Of a stretch of 64,000 nt of DNA, positions 24,882 to 33,427 are shown in pieces (positions within the stretch are counted from its first letter, which is position 1; every line of letters begins with the position of its first letter). Source of the DNA: Woeseiaceae bacterium (GTDB lineage: Bacteria; Pseudomonadota; Gammaproteobacteria; Steroidobacterales; Woeseiaceae). The notes under the pieces are model-generated. The model saw only the letters and a list, made by a program, of their open reading frames with translations. It did no database searches and had not been told where the DNA came from. The DNA is taken from contig JABDQH010000075.1 of assembly GCA_013042375.1 (NCBI GenBank), positions 20,208 through 84,207 on the forward strand, given 5' to 3'. The position numbers were made by a program, and so were the translations under genes.

Positions 24882-26111
24882 ATGAACATCGTCCTGCGCC
24901 TTGCCTGGCGCAACATCTGGCGGCAACCGCGACGCACCTGGCTGACGACCGGGGCGATGGTGTTCTCGAACATTCTGCTCGTCTTCATGATTTCGCTCCA
25001 GTTCGGCATGTACGGGCTGATGATCAACAACACGCTGCAGGTCTTCAGCGGGCACATGCAGGTGCAGGCGCCGGGCTACGTCGACGATGCGAAGATGCGA
25101 CAGGTCGTAGACGACGTGCAGCCGCTGGCGGCGCACCTGCGAGAAGCGCTGGGCAGCGACACGGTTGCGGCGCGCGCCCGCGCTTTCGCGCTCGCCTCCA
25201 GCGAGGACCGTACCTACGGCATCGCGATCTACGGCGTCGAACCCCGCCATGAGCCGCGCGTATCGAACCTGCCCGGTCTCGTCGAACACGGACGCTACCT
25301 GCAGGACGACGACGCCTACGAGATCGTTATCGGCAGCGTGCTGGCCCGCAACCTGCAGGTCGCGACAGGGGACGAACTGACCCTGCTCGGCAGTGGCGTC
25401 GACGGTTCCTTCGCCGCGGCCGTGGTCGTCGTCGCCGGGATCTTCGAGAGTGGCGTCAAGGACATCGACCGCAATATCGCCCAGATGCCGCTCACCGCGT
25501 TCCAGGATATGTTCTACATGAACGGCGCCGGGCACCAGGTCGTCATCCTGGCGCCGTCGCTGGCCGATGCGCCTGAGCTCCAGGCGCGGGTCGAGGCGCT
25601 GGTCGGCGCGGACGATGGCCTCGTCGTGCAGGACTGGGACGCCCTGCAGCCCGGGCTCCGGCAGGCGATCCAGGCCGACATGAGCAGCGCGTTTTTCATG
25701 TACGGCATTCTCGTCGTTCTCGTGGCGTTCAGCGTTCTCAATACGCAGTTGATGTCGGTGCTCGAGCGCACGCATGAGTTCGGTGTCGTCATGGCGCTCG
25801 GCATGAAGCCCGGCCTGCTCGGCCGCATCGTGCTGCTCGAGTCGGCACTCATGGGGCTGCTCGGCTTCGTGCTCGGCGTCATCGCGGGCACGGCACTGAC
25901 CGCGTGGCTCAGCGTCAGGGGATTCACGATGCCGGGCATGGATGAGATGGCCGCGCAGTTCAACCTGCCCGCCCGCATTTATCCGCCTGTCACCCTGCTG
26001 TCGGTGGCGATCGGCCCGTTCGTCGTATTCGTCTTCACGCTGCTCGCCTCGGTGTACCCGGCGTGGCGGCTGCGGCGGCTGCACCCGGTCGAAGCGATGA
26101 GGGTCAACTGA
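24882..26111 (+). CDS. ABC transporter permease, FtsX/LolE type (first of two)
   Basis: 409 residues. One N-terminal helix after RLAWRNIWRQPRRTWLTTG, a periplasmic MacB-type core domain of roughly 200 residues, then three C-terminal helices of the FtsX domain (FFMYGILVVLVAFSVLNTQL, VVMALGMKPGLLGRIVLLES). This layout matches LolC/LolE and MacB-like permeases that mechanically move lipids or lipoproteins from the inner membrane. Its stop overlaps the start of the second permease gene (TGATG). Confidence 0.92.
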   Translation: MNIVLRLAWRNIWRQPRRTWLTTGAMVFSNILLVFMISLQFGMYGLMINNTLQVFSGHMQVQAPGYVDDAKMRQVVDDVQPLAAHLREALGSDTVAARARAFALASSEDRTYGIAIYGVEPRHEPRVSNLPGLVEHGRYLQDDDAYEIVIGSVLARNLQVATGDELTLLGSGVDGSFAAAVVVVAGIFESGVKDIDRNIAQMPLTAFQDMFYMNGAGHQVVILAPSLADAPELQARVEALVGADDGLVVQDWDALQPGLRQAIQADMSSAFFMYGILVVLVAFSVLNTQLMSVLERTHEFGVVMALGMKPGLLGRIVLLESALMGLLGFVLGVIAGTALTAWLSVRGFTMPGMDEMAAQFNLPARIYPPVTLLSVAIGPFVVFVFTLLASVYPAWRLRRLHPVEAMRVN

Positions 26112-27343
26112 TGCGCATCCTGATCGTTCTCGTGCGCCTCGCCTGGCGCTACCTGTGGCGCAACCACCGGCGCACGATCATCATGCTCGGCGCCATCGTG
26201 CTGGGCACCTGGGCCATGATCTTCATGACGGCGCTGACGCGCGGCATGGTGGACCAGATGATCGCCGACGGTATCAGCGCGATCCCGGGTCACGTGCAGG
26301 TCCACGGACAGGGCTACCTCGATGACCCGAGCGTGACGCGTTCGATCCCGCTGAGCGATGAGGAATTTGCCGCACGCTTCGCGGATGCGGGATTTAGCGC
26401 CTGGGCGACGCGGGTCCGCGTGCCAGCCGTGATCACGAGCGAACGGGAATCGCGCGGCGTGACGCTGCTCGGCATCGACCCCGCGGCCGAGCGCGACTTT
26501 TCGTTCGTGGACTACGGGGCGGTCGACGGGCGTTTTCTCGAAAGCCCGGAAGACAGCGGCATCGTCATCGGCGCTAAACTCGCGGACACGCTCGAGACGC
26601 GTGTGGGCAAGCGTGTCGTACTGATGAGCCAGGACCCCGACAACGATATTGCCGACCGCGGGTTTCGTGTCGTCGGCGTGTTCGAAGCGAACATGCAGGC
26701 GTTCGAGGAGGGCTTCGTCTTCGTCGGCAAGGCCACGGCGCAGAAGATGCTGCGCATGGGCACGGCCACGACCGAGGCCGTATTCGTCGGTGACGACTAC
26801 CGCAACGTCGAGCCCGTGTATGACAAGGTCGCGGCCGGCGTCGGTGATGCCGTGACCGTGAGCCGCTGGACCGAGGTCGATACCTACCTCGGTACGATGC
26901 TGAAAACGATGGACGGCTTCGTGCTCGTGTGGATGATCGTGATCTTCCTTGCCCTGTCGTTCGGCCTCGTCAATACGCTGGTCATGGCCGTGTTCGAGCG
27001 GGTGCGCGAGATCGGCCTCATGCTCGCGCTCGGCATGAAGCCCGCCATGATACTCGGGCAGATCATTATCGAGTCGATGATGTTGCTGGCCCTCGGCCTC
27101 CTCATCGGCACGGCGCTGGCCTGGGCGAGTATCGTGCCGCTCGAGGGCGGCATCGATCTCTCGGCTGTCGGCGAGGGCATGGAGATGTGGGGTGCTTCGA
27201 GCGTGCTGTACCCGAAGCTGTACCTGGAGGACGTCGTGCTCGCGAACGTCGTCGTGCTCGTCCTCGGTTTTTTCGCGAGCCTGTCACCGGCCTGGCGCGC
27301 GTCGCGCTACGAGCCCGTTGAGGCCATTACCAAGGTGGGATGA
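26111..27343 (+). CDS. ABC transporter permease, FtsX/LolE type (second of two)
   Basis: 410 residues from MRILIVLVRLAWRYLWRNHR. The start overlaps the previous stop; a longer frame reading upstream lies inside the first permease gene. The architecture is the same as its neighbour, with an FtsX domain containing LVNTLVMAVFERVREIGLML and ALGMKPAMILGQIIIES. The two permeases are only moderately similar, so a heterodimer such as LolC/LolE is likely. Its stop overlaps the ATPase start (ATGATGA). Confidence 0.92.
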   Translation: MRILIVLVRLAWRYLWRNHRRTIIMLGAIVLGTWAMIFMTALTRGMVDQMIADGISAIPGHVQVHGQGYLDDPSVTRSIPLSDEEFAARFADAGFSAWATRVRVPAVITSERESRGVTLLGIDPAAERDFSFVDYGAVDGRFLESPEDSGIVIGAKLADTLETRVGKRVVLMSQDPDNDIADRGFRVVGVFEANMQAFEEGFVFVGKATAQKMLRMGTATTEAVFVGDDYRNVEPVYDKVAAGVGDAVTVSRWTEVDTYLGTMLKTMDGFVLVWMIVIFLALSFGLVNTLVMAVFERVREIGLMLALGMKPAMILGQIIIESMMLLALGLLIGTALAWASIVPLEGGIDLSAVGEGMEMWGASSVLYPKLYLEDVVLANVVVLVLGFFASLSPAWRASRYEPVEAITKVG

Positions 27344-28035
27344 TGACTGCCGTACGTTGTATCGATATCTGCAAGACCTACACTCAGGGCGACGTAGACA
27401 TCAAGGCGCTCGACCACCTGAGCATCGAGATCGAGAAAGGGGAGTTCGTCTGCCTGATGTCCCCGTCGGGCGGCGGCAAGACGACCCTGCTGAATGCAAT
27501 CGGCGGCCTCGATATTCCGGACAGCGGTGAGGTCTGGGTCGGCGGGCAGCGCATCGACCAGATGAGCAAGGGCGAGCTCGCCGAGCTCAGGCTGGCCAAC
27601 ATCGGCTTCGTCTTCCAGGCGTACAACCTGATCCCGGTGCTGACAGCCCGGGAAAACGTCGAGTTCGTGATGCAGGTCCAGGGCGTGCGGCCGGCCGAAC
27701 GTCACGTGAAATCGATGGTCCTGCTCGAGGAGGTCGGGCTCGAGGGCCTCGAGGACCGCCTGCCCGCCGAAATGTCGGGCGGGCAACAGCAGCGCGTGGC
27801 CGTGGCGCGCGCCATCGTCTCGCGTCCCGAACTCGTGCTCGCGGACGAACCGACGGCCAACCTCGATTCGCACACGGCGGCCGACCTCATGGAGTTGTTC
27901 GTGCAGCTCAACGAACATCACCAGACGACCTTCGTCATCGCGACGCACGACCAGGGGGTCATGCGCTATGCGAAACGACTCGTACGCATGCGCGACGGCC
28001 GCATCGTCGACGACGTGCAGCAGAATGCGGCCTGA
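27340..28035 (+). CDS. ABC transporter ATP-binding protein (LolD/MacB type)
   Basis: 231 residues. Walker A is SPSGGGKTT, with Ser-Pro where most relatives have Gly-Pro. The Q-loop is [20 protein letters not shown], the signature [14 protein letters not shown], Walker [13 protein letters not shown] and the H-loop [15 protein letters not shown]. These are typical of the LolD/MacB/FtsE clade that works with FtsX-type permeases. It powers the two adjacent permeases. Its last 11 bases overlap the outer-membrane protein gene. Confidence 0.95.
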   Translation: MMTAVRCIDICKTYTQGDVDIKALDHLSIEIEKGEFVCLMSPSGGGKTTLLNAIGGLDIPDSGEVWVGGQRIDQMSKGELAELRLANIGFVFQAYNLIPVLTARENVEFVMQVQGVRPAERHVKSMVLLEEVGLEGLEDRLPAEMSGGQQQRVAVARAIVSRPELVLADEPTANLDSHTAADLMELFVQLNEHHQTTFVIATHDQGVMRYAKRLVRMRDGRIVDDVQQNAA

Positions 28036-29245
28036 GATTGTCCTGCTCGCGCTAGTACTCACCGCGCCGGCGGCCGGCGACGAAGTCAGTACGGAATTCG
28101 GCGGTCACATGAAGATCGGGGCCCTGGCCCAGGGCTACCCGTCGGACAGCGTGATTCGTGACGTCGCGGGGAGCGATTCGCTGGGTACGTCGCTCGAACT
28201 GCGCCTCAATCTCGCCGCGAACTCAGGTAGCTGGTCATTCGATGCCGCGTGGCAGCTCGTCGGCCTGCACGCCGAGACGCTGCCGCTGACGGGTTCGCCC
28301 TCGGACGAGCGCCGGCTGTTCGACCTGACGGACGTCATCGACGACGGCGACGAGCACGCCTACCTGCACCGCCTCGATCGCCTGTGGTTAGGCTACGCGA
28401 GCGAAAAAGCCGTCATCCGCGTCGGGCGCCAGGCGCTGTCGTGGGGTAACGGCCTTGCCTATACGCCGATGGACATCGTCAACCCGTTCGATCCGGCCGC
28501 GATCGACACCGAGTACAAGACCGGCGACGACATGCTCTACCTGCAGTATCTCCAGGACAACGGCAATGACGTGCAGGCGGCCTGGGTCGCGCGGCGCAAT
28601 CCCGTGACAGGCAAGGCCGAGACCGACGTGGCGACTGTTGCGGTGAAGTATCACGGCTTCGCCGGGACCCGCGAGTATGACTTGCTGGTCGCGAAGAGTT
28701 ATGGCGACCCCGTGCTCGGCCTCGGGTTTTCGCGCGGTGTCGGCGGTGCCGTCTGGGGCAGCGACGTCGTCGTCACCGACACCGCCACCGGCACGGAGCT
28801 GCAGTTCGTCACGAACCTGCTGTACTCGTGGGTCTGGTTCGAGCGCAACATGAGCGGCGTGCTCGAGTACTACTACAACGGCTTCGGCCAGCCGGGCAAA
28901 CGCTACGATCCCCTGAGCCTCGCCGGTAATCCCGCACTGGTGGCGCGCGTCGCGCGGGGTGAGTCGTTCACGCTCGGGCGCCACTACCTGGCCGCCAACG
29001 TGCTCGTCGAAATGACGCCGCTGTGGACCCTGACCCCGACGCTGCTTCTCAACATCGAAGACCCGAGCGCGATGTTGCAGCTCGTGACCGGCTACAGCCT
29101 GTCCGACGAGATGACCTTGCTGGCCAGTATCAACGTGCCGATCGGTGCGCGCGGCACCGAGTTCGGCGGCATCGAGTCGGGCCTGCAGAATCGCTATATA
29201 GCGCAGGGCGCCGGGCTGTTCGCCCAGTTCGCCTGGTATTTTTGA
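28025..29245 (+). CDS. Outer membrane beta-barrel protein of the export cassette
   Basis: 406 residues. The start ATG lies inside the ATPase 3' end; the signal peptide is [20 protein letters not shown]. The mature part alternates short amphipathic strands (SGSWSFDAAWQLVGLHAE, AVIRVGRQALSWGNGLAYTP, SGVLEYYYNGFGQPGK, WTLTPTLLLNIED) and ends in Trp-Tyr-Phe, the C-terminal aromatic signal for BAM insertion. RVGRQALSWGNG resembles a segment of DUF1302/alginate-export type barrels. It would provide the outer-membrane end of the LolA-permease-ATPase system. The substrate is unknown. Confidence 0.82.
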   Translation: MRPEIVLLALVLTAPAAGDEVSTEFGGHMKIGALAQGYPSDSVIRDVAGSDSLGTSLELRLNLAANSGSWSFDAAWQLVGLHAETLPLTGSPSDERRLFDLTDVIDDGDEHAYLHRLDRLWLGYASEKAVIRVGRQALSWGNGLAYTPMDIVNPFDPAAIDTEYKTGDDMLYLQYLQDNGNDVQAAWVARRNPVTGKAETDVATVAVKYHGFAGTREYDLLVAKSYGDPVLGLGFSRGVGGAVWGSDVVVTDTATGTELQFVTNLLYSWVWFERNMSGVLEYYYNGFGQPGKRYDPLSLAGNPALVARVARGESFTLGRHYLAANVLVEMTPLWTLTPTLLLNIEDPSAMLQLVTGYSLSDEMTLLASINVPIGARGTEFGGIESGLQNRYIAQGAGLFAQFAWYF

Positions 29246-29265
29246 GGAGGTGCTCAGACAGGGCT

Positions 29266-29311
29266 GTGGGAGGGCCTTCAGGTCCGAATTCGCGGCTGAA
29301 GCCGCTCCCAC
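29266..29311. repeat. REP-like double hairpin
   Basis: GTGGGAG (29266-29272) and CTCCCAC (29305-29311) form outer inverted arms. Inside are two small hairpins: GGGCC-TTCA-GGTCC (29272-29285, one G-T pair) and GCGGC-TGAA-GCCGC (29292-29305). This pattern (GTGGGAG with a GGCTGAAGCC core) is that of gammaproteobacterial REP/BIME elements placed between genes. Only this copy was seen in the window. It lies between the barrel gene and the convergent hemerythrin gene. Confidence 0.7.
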
Positions 29312-29320
29312 ATTTCGGGC

Positions 29321-29881
29321 CTAAGCGGCCGGCGGCAGGCTCTCGAGCAGGCGGCGGAAGCCCGCCTCGATCTCGAGCTCGAAGACCGGGTCCTTGATGT
29401 GCTCGAGGGCCGACAGGTCTACTGCCTGCGGTTCGGCGTCGAGCATCGTGTCGATGCGCGGGAACAGGTCCTCCTCTTCCCAGTACATGTGCCTGCGCAG
29501 GTGTTCGATGTACGCGGACGTGTCCGCAATCATCTTCTCGCGGCGCACGACGGCGGCGCCGGCGTTGACCGCGTCGACCTCGTCGCGCAGCAGCGTGCCC
29601 AGGCGCGCGAGCTCGCGGTGCTCGTCGGGCACATGCTCGAGACCGTCGGCCAGGTCGGGCCGCTGGGTGCGCAGCTTGTCGTAGACGATGTCTTCCTTGG
29701 GATGATGAACCGCGTCCGGATACACGGTCATGTAGCGCATGATCTCGTCGAACAACTCGAAATCCGGGTCTTTGTTGTTCTCCATTTGTATGACGAGGTC
29801 CTCGAGCAGGTCGAGCACGACAGCCATGTTGCGGTGGTCGAGGCGCAGCTCTGCGAGTAGTTCTCTGGCATCCGTATCCAT
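29321..29881 (-). CDS. Hemerythrin-domain protein
   Basis: 186 residues, helical. Putative di-iron ligands appear as LRLDHRNMAVVL, PDAVHHPKEDIVYD, PDEHRELARLG and IEHLRRHMYWEEEDLFP, the His/His-x3-Glu/His/His-x4-Glu layout of the HHE family. Such cytoplasmic proteins bind oxygen or nitric oxide, or repair iron-sulfur clusters. A C-terminal extension of about 35 residues follows the four-helix bundle. It is convergent with the export cassette. Confidence 0.9.
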   Translation of the reverse strand: MDTDARELLAELRLDHRNMAVVLDLLEDLVIQMENNKDPDFELFDEIMRYMTVYPDAVHHPKEDIVYDKLRTQRPDLADGLEHVPDEHRELARLGTLLRDEVDAVNAGAAVVRREKMIADTSAYIEHLRRHMYWEEEDLFPRIDTMLDAEPQAVDLSALEHIKDPVFELEIEAGFRRLLESLPPAA

Positions 29882-29931
29882 GAGTATTAGTCTCCGGCGG
29901 CGGGCGCGGCCATGCTATCGGGAGAATCCCC

Positions 29932-29956
29932 TACGGCCCCGCGGAGCGGGGCCGTA
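29932..29956 (-). terminator. GC-rich hairpin after the DUF937 gene
   Basis: TACGGCCCCGC (29932-29942) and GCGGGGCCGTA (29946-29956) form a perfect 11-bp stem with a GGA loop, just downstream of the leftward DUF937 gene. No T-run follows on the minus strand, so termination efficiency is uncertain. Confidence 0.55.
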
Positions 29957-29987
29957 ATCTTCTTGCCTGTGTCGGGGCGGTTGGGCG

Positions 29988-30536
29988 TTAGAAGAACTTC
30001 CTCGCCATGCCGAGAATGTCGTCGAGCCCGGACTTGCTCGCGCCGCCGCCCAGGCTGCCGATGATATCGCCGAGCGGTCCGAGGCCGCCGCTCTTCGCGG
30101 AGCGCCCGAGATCGCGGCCGCCCGAGCTCTGCTTGCTCATGGCGCCCATGGCGAGCGTAGCGAGCAGGGGCAGGGCCTTCTTTATCAGCCCTGGGTCGAT
30201 GCCCGTTTCCTGCGAGGTCGCGGCCGCGACGTTGCGGCTGACGTCCTTGGAGCCGAAGATATGGCCGAGGATCTTGTTGCCGTCCCGGCGCGTCTTCTTG
30301 GACCGCATCAGCGACGGATCGTCGAGGTAGCGGCTGTGGCCGCCCGACTCGAGTGCGCTTCGCAGGCCGGCGAGGCCGTCGTCGCTGGCCGTGTTCTTCT
30401 GCAGGCCACGCATGAGCGCCGGGGCCAGCGCCTCGACGAGCTTCGACGTATCCGAGGACCCCAGGCCGACGGATTTGGCGATCTGGCCGACGCTCTCGCC
30501 GCCACCTGTCGCCTTGAGTAGATCAAGTAAATTCAT
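29988..30536 (-). CDS. DUF937 domain protein
   Basis: 182 residues. The N-terminal MNLLDLLKATGGGESVGQIA and KSVGLGSSDTSKLVEALAPA are characteristic of DUF937, followed by a helical LIKKALPLLATLAMGAMSKQ and a Gly/Ser-rich C-terminus ending GMARKFF. It has no signal peptide. The function of the family is unknown. It lies 15 bases downstream of the Kbp-like gene on the same strand. Confidence 0.88.
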   Translation of the reverse strand: MNLLDLLKATGGGESVGQIAKSVGLGSSDTSKLVEALAPALMRGLQKNTASDDGLAGLRSALESGGHSRYLDDPSLMRSKKTRRDGNKILGHIFGSKDVSRNVAAATSQETGIDPGLIKKALPLLATLAMGAMSKQSSGGRDLGRSAKSGGLGPLGDIIGSLGGGASKSGLDDILGMARKFF

Positions 30537-30551
30537 CGTAGTGCCCTGTGA

Positions 30552-31019
30552 TCAGTCGTCGAGCGGGATGCGAATCTTCTGGCCCGGGTAGATCTTGTTC
30601 GGGTCGTCGATAATGTCGCGGTTGGCCTCGAAGATCTTCATGTAGGCCGACCCCTTGCCGTAGTATTTCTTGGCGATGCCGCCCAGCGTGTCGCCGCTGA
30701 CGATCTCGTAGATCTCGGCCTTCTCCTCGGGCTCGGCTGGCGCCTCGGGCGCTGCGGGCTTGGGCTCGGGGGCGGTCAGGTCGTCGGCGACGATCTTCTC
30801 GACACCCGCCACGTTGCCGGCGATCAGGATCGCCTGCTCGCGCACGGCCTGGCTGCCGCAGTCGCCGCACAGAGTGACGGTGCCGTCGTCGAACTGCACG
30901 TCGAGGTTCTTGATGCCGCTCGTCTTGATTTCGAGGTGCTGCTTGATGTTGTCGGCAGCTTCGTCATCGGTGTCGAATATCTGGCGACCGACGTCTTTCA
31001 CAAAGTCAAAAAGTCCCAT
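30552..31019 (-). CDS. kbp: Kbp/YgaU-like BON-LysM protein
   Basis: 155 residues: an N-terminal MGLFDFVKDVGRQIFD, a BON domain (IKNLDVQFDDGTVTLCGDCG, AGNVAGVEKIVADDL), a Pro/Ala/Glu-rich linker (about 83-100), and a C-terminal LysM domain (YEIVSGDTLGGIAKKYYGKG, PNKIYPGQKIRIPLDD). The order and length match E. coli Kbp/YgaU, a cytoplasmic potassium-binding protein involved in osmotic adaptation. AAAGGAGA precedes the ATG. Confidence 0.9.
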   Translation of the reverse strand: MGLFDFVKDVGRQIFDTDDEAADNIKQHLEIKTSGIKNLDVQFDDGTVTLCGDCGSQAVREQAILIAGNVAGVEKIVADDLTAPEPKPAAPEAPAEPEEKAEIYEIVSGDTLGGIAKKYYGKGSAYMKIFEANRDIIDDPNKIYPGQKIRIPLDD

Positions 31020-31115
31020 TTCGCTCTCCTTTGTTGGAATTGCTTTGAGGGTGGGATGACCATGGATTGTACATCAGGCGGTATACTGGCCGGACACATT
31101 TCGAGGAGAGCGTCG

Positions 31116-32651
31116 ATGCGCAAGGCAATACTTGTCCTGTTGCTCAGTTTAGGCCTGACGGCCGGCTGCTCGGTCAATCCCGTTACGGGCGAACGCCAGC
31201 TCGTACTCATGAGCACGGCCCAGGAGATCGAGCTGGGTCGCCAGAACTATGCGCCCATGCAGCAGTCACAGGGCGGCCAGTACGACGTCGACCCGCAGCT
31301 CACCGCCTACGTGCGCGGCGTCGGCAACAAGGTCGCCGCGCAGAGCGGCGTCGATCTTCCCTACGAGTTCGTCGTCCTCAACAACTCGGTCCCCAACGCC
31401 TGGGCGCTGCCGGGCGGCAAGATCGCGATCAACCGCGGCCTGTTGACCGAGCTCGAGTCCGAGTCCGAGCTCGCGGCCGTGCTCGGGCACGAGGCCGTGC
31501 ACTCAGCGGCCCGGCATTCGGCGCAGCAGCAAACGCGCGCGATGATCCTGCAGGCCGGCATGATCGGCACGGCGATCGCGGTGCGCGACAACGAATACGG
31601 CAACCTGATCGTCGGCGGCGCCAACCTGCTGGCGCAGGCCGGACTCGCCCGCTACGGCCGCAAGGCCGAGCTCGAGTCCGATGCTTACGGCATGAACTTC
31701 ATGTCGAAGGCCGGCTACGACCCGCAGGGCGCGGTGGACCTGCAGCAGACCTTCGTCAGGCTCAGCGAAGGGCGCCAGACAGACTGGCTCAGCGGGCTGT
31801 TTGCGAGCCACCCGCCGTCGACGGAACGTGTCGCGGCCAACAGGGCCAGGGCGGCGAACCTGCCGGCGGGCGGCATGGAGGGAAAGCGCGAGTATGCGGC
31901 GGCCATGGCGCGCACGATGCAGCTGAAGCCCGCCTACGACGAATACGATGAGGGCAGGAAGGCGCTCGCCGACAAGAACCTCGACCAGGCACTGGTGCAC
32001 GCCAACAAGGCGCTGAGCCTGTTCTCCGGCGAGGCCCATTTCCACGCGCTGCGTGGCGATATCCGCTTCGCACAGGACAACCACGACTGGGCCGTGACCA
32101 ATTACACCCGCGCCATCGAGCGTCGCGACGAGTTCTTCTACTACCACCTGCAGCGCGGGCTGGCACGCAAGGAAATCGGGCAGCAGTCGACGGCCGTGAC
32201 CGATCTCGAACGCAGCCTGCAGCTGTTGCCGACCGCGCCGGCACACTATGCGCTCGGCGATATCGCCAAACAGCGCGGCGACAGGAACGCGGCAATCCAG
32301 CACTACAAGGTCGTCGCCCAGGGCGGCGGCGACTACGGCAAAGCGGCGATGGGCGAGCTCGCCAGGCTGGAGCTGCCCTCGAACCCGTCCGCGTACATCC
32401 CGACCGCGTGCTCGGCCGACGGCAGCGGCAACCTCGTGGTCGCGATTCGCAACGACACGAGCGTGCAGGTCACGGGGATCCAGGTTGGCGTCGTCTATGC
32501 GGACAGCTCCGGCCGTCAGCAGCAGCGCAACTTTGCCATCCGGGGCCAGGTGCCGCCGGGCCAGATCGCCAGCGTCAATACGGGCATGGGGCCGTATACG
32601 GCCGGCACGAGCTGCCCGGCACAGGTGGTCGCCGCCGAGGTCGCCGAGTAA
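31116..32651 (+). CDS. M48 family metallopeptidase with TPR tail, lipoprotein
   Basis: 511 residues from MRKAILVLLLSLGLTAGCSV, with lipobox Cys18, preceded by GAGGAGA. The M48 domain has the zinc motif HEAVHSAARH (His125, Glu126, His129) and the third-ligand region ELESDAYGMNFM. Residues about 270-400 hold TPR-like helices, and the last 100 residues are beta-rich with two cysteines (PTACSADGSG, GTSCPAQV). It resembles BepA/LoiP/YcaL-type periplasmic proteases that oversee outer-membrane protein quality. It is divergent from the Kbp gene. Confidence 0.92.
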   Translation: MRKAILVLLLSLGLTAGCSVNPVTGERQLVLMSTAQEIELGRQNYAPMQQSQGGQYDVDPQLTAYVRGVGNKVAAQSGVDLPYEFVVLNNSVPNAWALPGGKIAINRGLLTELESESELAAVLGHEAVHSAARHSAQQQTRAMILQAGMIGTAIAVRDNEYGNLIVGGANLLAQAGLARYGRKAELESDAYGMNFMSKAGYDPQGAVDLQQTFVRLSEGRQTDWLSGLFASHPPSTERVAANRARAANLPAGGMEGKREYAAAMARTMQLKPAYDEYDEGRKALADKNLDQALVHANKALSLFSGEAHFHALRGDIRFAQDNHDWAVTNYTRAIERRDEFFYYHLQRGLARKEIGQQSTAVTDLERSLQLLPTAPAHYALGDIAKQRGDRNAAIQHYKVVAQGGGDYGKAAMGELARLELPSNPSAYIPTACSADGSGNLVVAIRNDTSVQVTGIQVGVVYADSSGRQQQRNFAIRGQVPPGQIASVNTGMGPYTAGTSCPAQVVAAEVAE

Positions 32652-32658
32652 TGCACCC

Positions 32659-33387
32659 TTGAACCGCCTGCGCTACACGATTCCGAACAGCTTCACGGCG
32701 CTGAGCCTGGTGCTCGGCGTGACCTCGATCGTGACCACGCAGGTCGGTGAACTCGAGCTTGCCGCCTGGATCATCGTCTGGTGCGCGCTTATCGATATGC
32801 TCGACGGCGTATCCGCACGCCTCCTGAAGGCAACGTCCGATTTCGGCGCTGAGTTCGATTCGATGGCGGACCTCGTCTCTTTCGGCGTGGCCCCGGCCAT
32901 GCTCGTGCTCAATGCCGGGATCCAGATCGGCGGTGCCACGCCCGGTGTCGACCAGTTCTGGGTGCTCGTGGTCGCGGTTGCCGTGTTCGCGCTGGCCGGT
33001 GCGATGCGCCTGGCGCGATTCAACCTGTTGTCGGACCAGCCGAGCACGGGCTGGTTCGCGGGAATACCGATCACGGCCGCCGGCGGCGGCATGGTTCCCG
33101 CCGTCGTGCTCGTGCTGATTCACAACCCCGATCTTGCCGCCTCCTTGCCGCTGCGCCTGTACCTGCCCGTGCTGATGTTCGTGCTGGCGCTTCTCATGAT
33201 CTCGCGCCTGCGCTTTCCGAAAGCCGCCGTGCGCGACAGGCTGTCCGTCAACCTGTTGCAGGGCGCGATCCTTGCCAGCCTCGCGTTTTGCGGGATCACG
33301 CGTTCCTATCCCGAGTTTCTGCTCGGGATGGGGATCTTTATCCTGATCGCCGGCGTCATCGCCGGCCGCGTCACGCGCCCGGCCTGA
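32659..33387 (+). CDS. pssA: CDP-diacylglycerol-serine O-phosphatidyltransferase
   Basis: 242 residues, integral membrane. The CDP-alcohol phosphotransferase motif is complete: DGVSARLLKATSDFG followed by AEFDSMAD, matching DGxxARx8Gx3Dx3D. It makes phosphatidylserine from CDP-diacylglycerol and serine. The start is taken as TTG at 32659, because LNRLRYTIPNSFTALSLVLG is the usual family N-terminus and no ATG occurs before the active-site motif. The first codon lies seven bases after the M48 stop. Confidence 0.9.
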   Translation: MNRLRYTIPNSFTALSLVLGVTSIVTTQVGELELAAWIIVWCALIDMLDGVSARLLKATSDFGAEFDSMADLVSFGVAPAMLVLNAGIQIGGATPGVDQFWVLVVAVAVFALAGAMRLARFNLLSDQPSTGWFAGIPITAAGGGMVPAVVLVLIHNPDLAASLPLRLYLPVLMFVLALLMISRLRFPKAAVRDRLSVNLLQGAILASLAFCGITRSYPEFLLGMGIFILIAGVIAGRVTRPA

Positions 33388-33427
33388 ATGACGGCGGCTG
33401 ACGACCCACCAGACCCCGGGGGAAGAT

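Noticed and set aside
24024..26084. A 686-codon open frame on the minus strand under the export cassette, and similar long antisense frames elsewhere (for example 13734-15047, 35673-37562, 40130-41881)
   Set aside because: They lie antisense to well-supported genes, are composed of low-complexity Arg/His/Gln/Asp-rich protein typical of GC-rich antisense frames, and show no domains.
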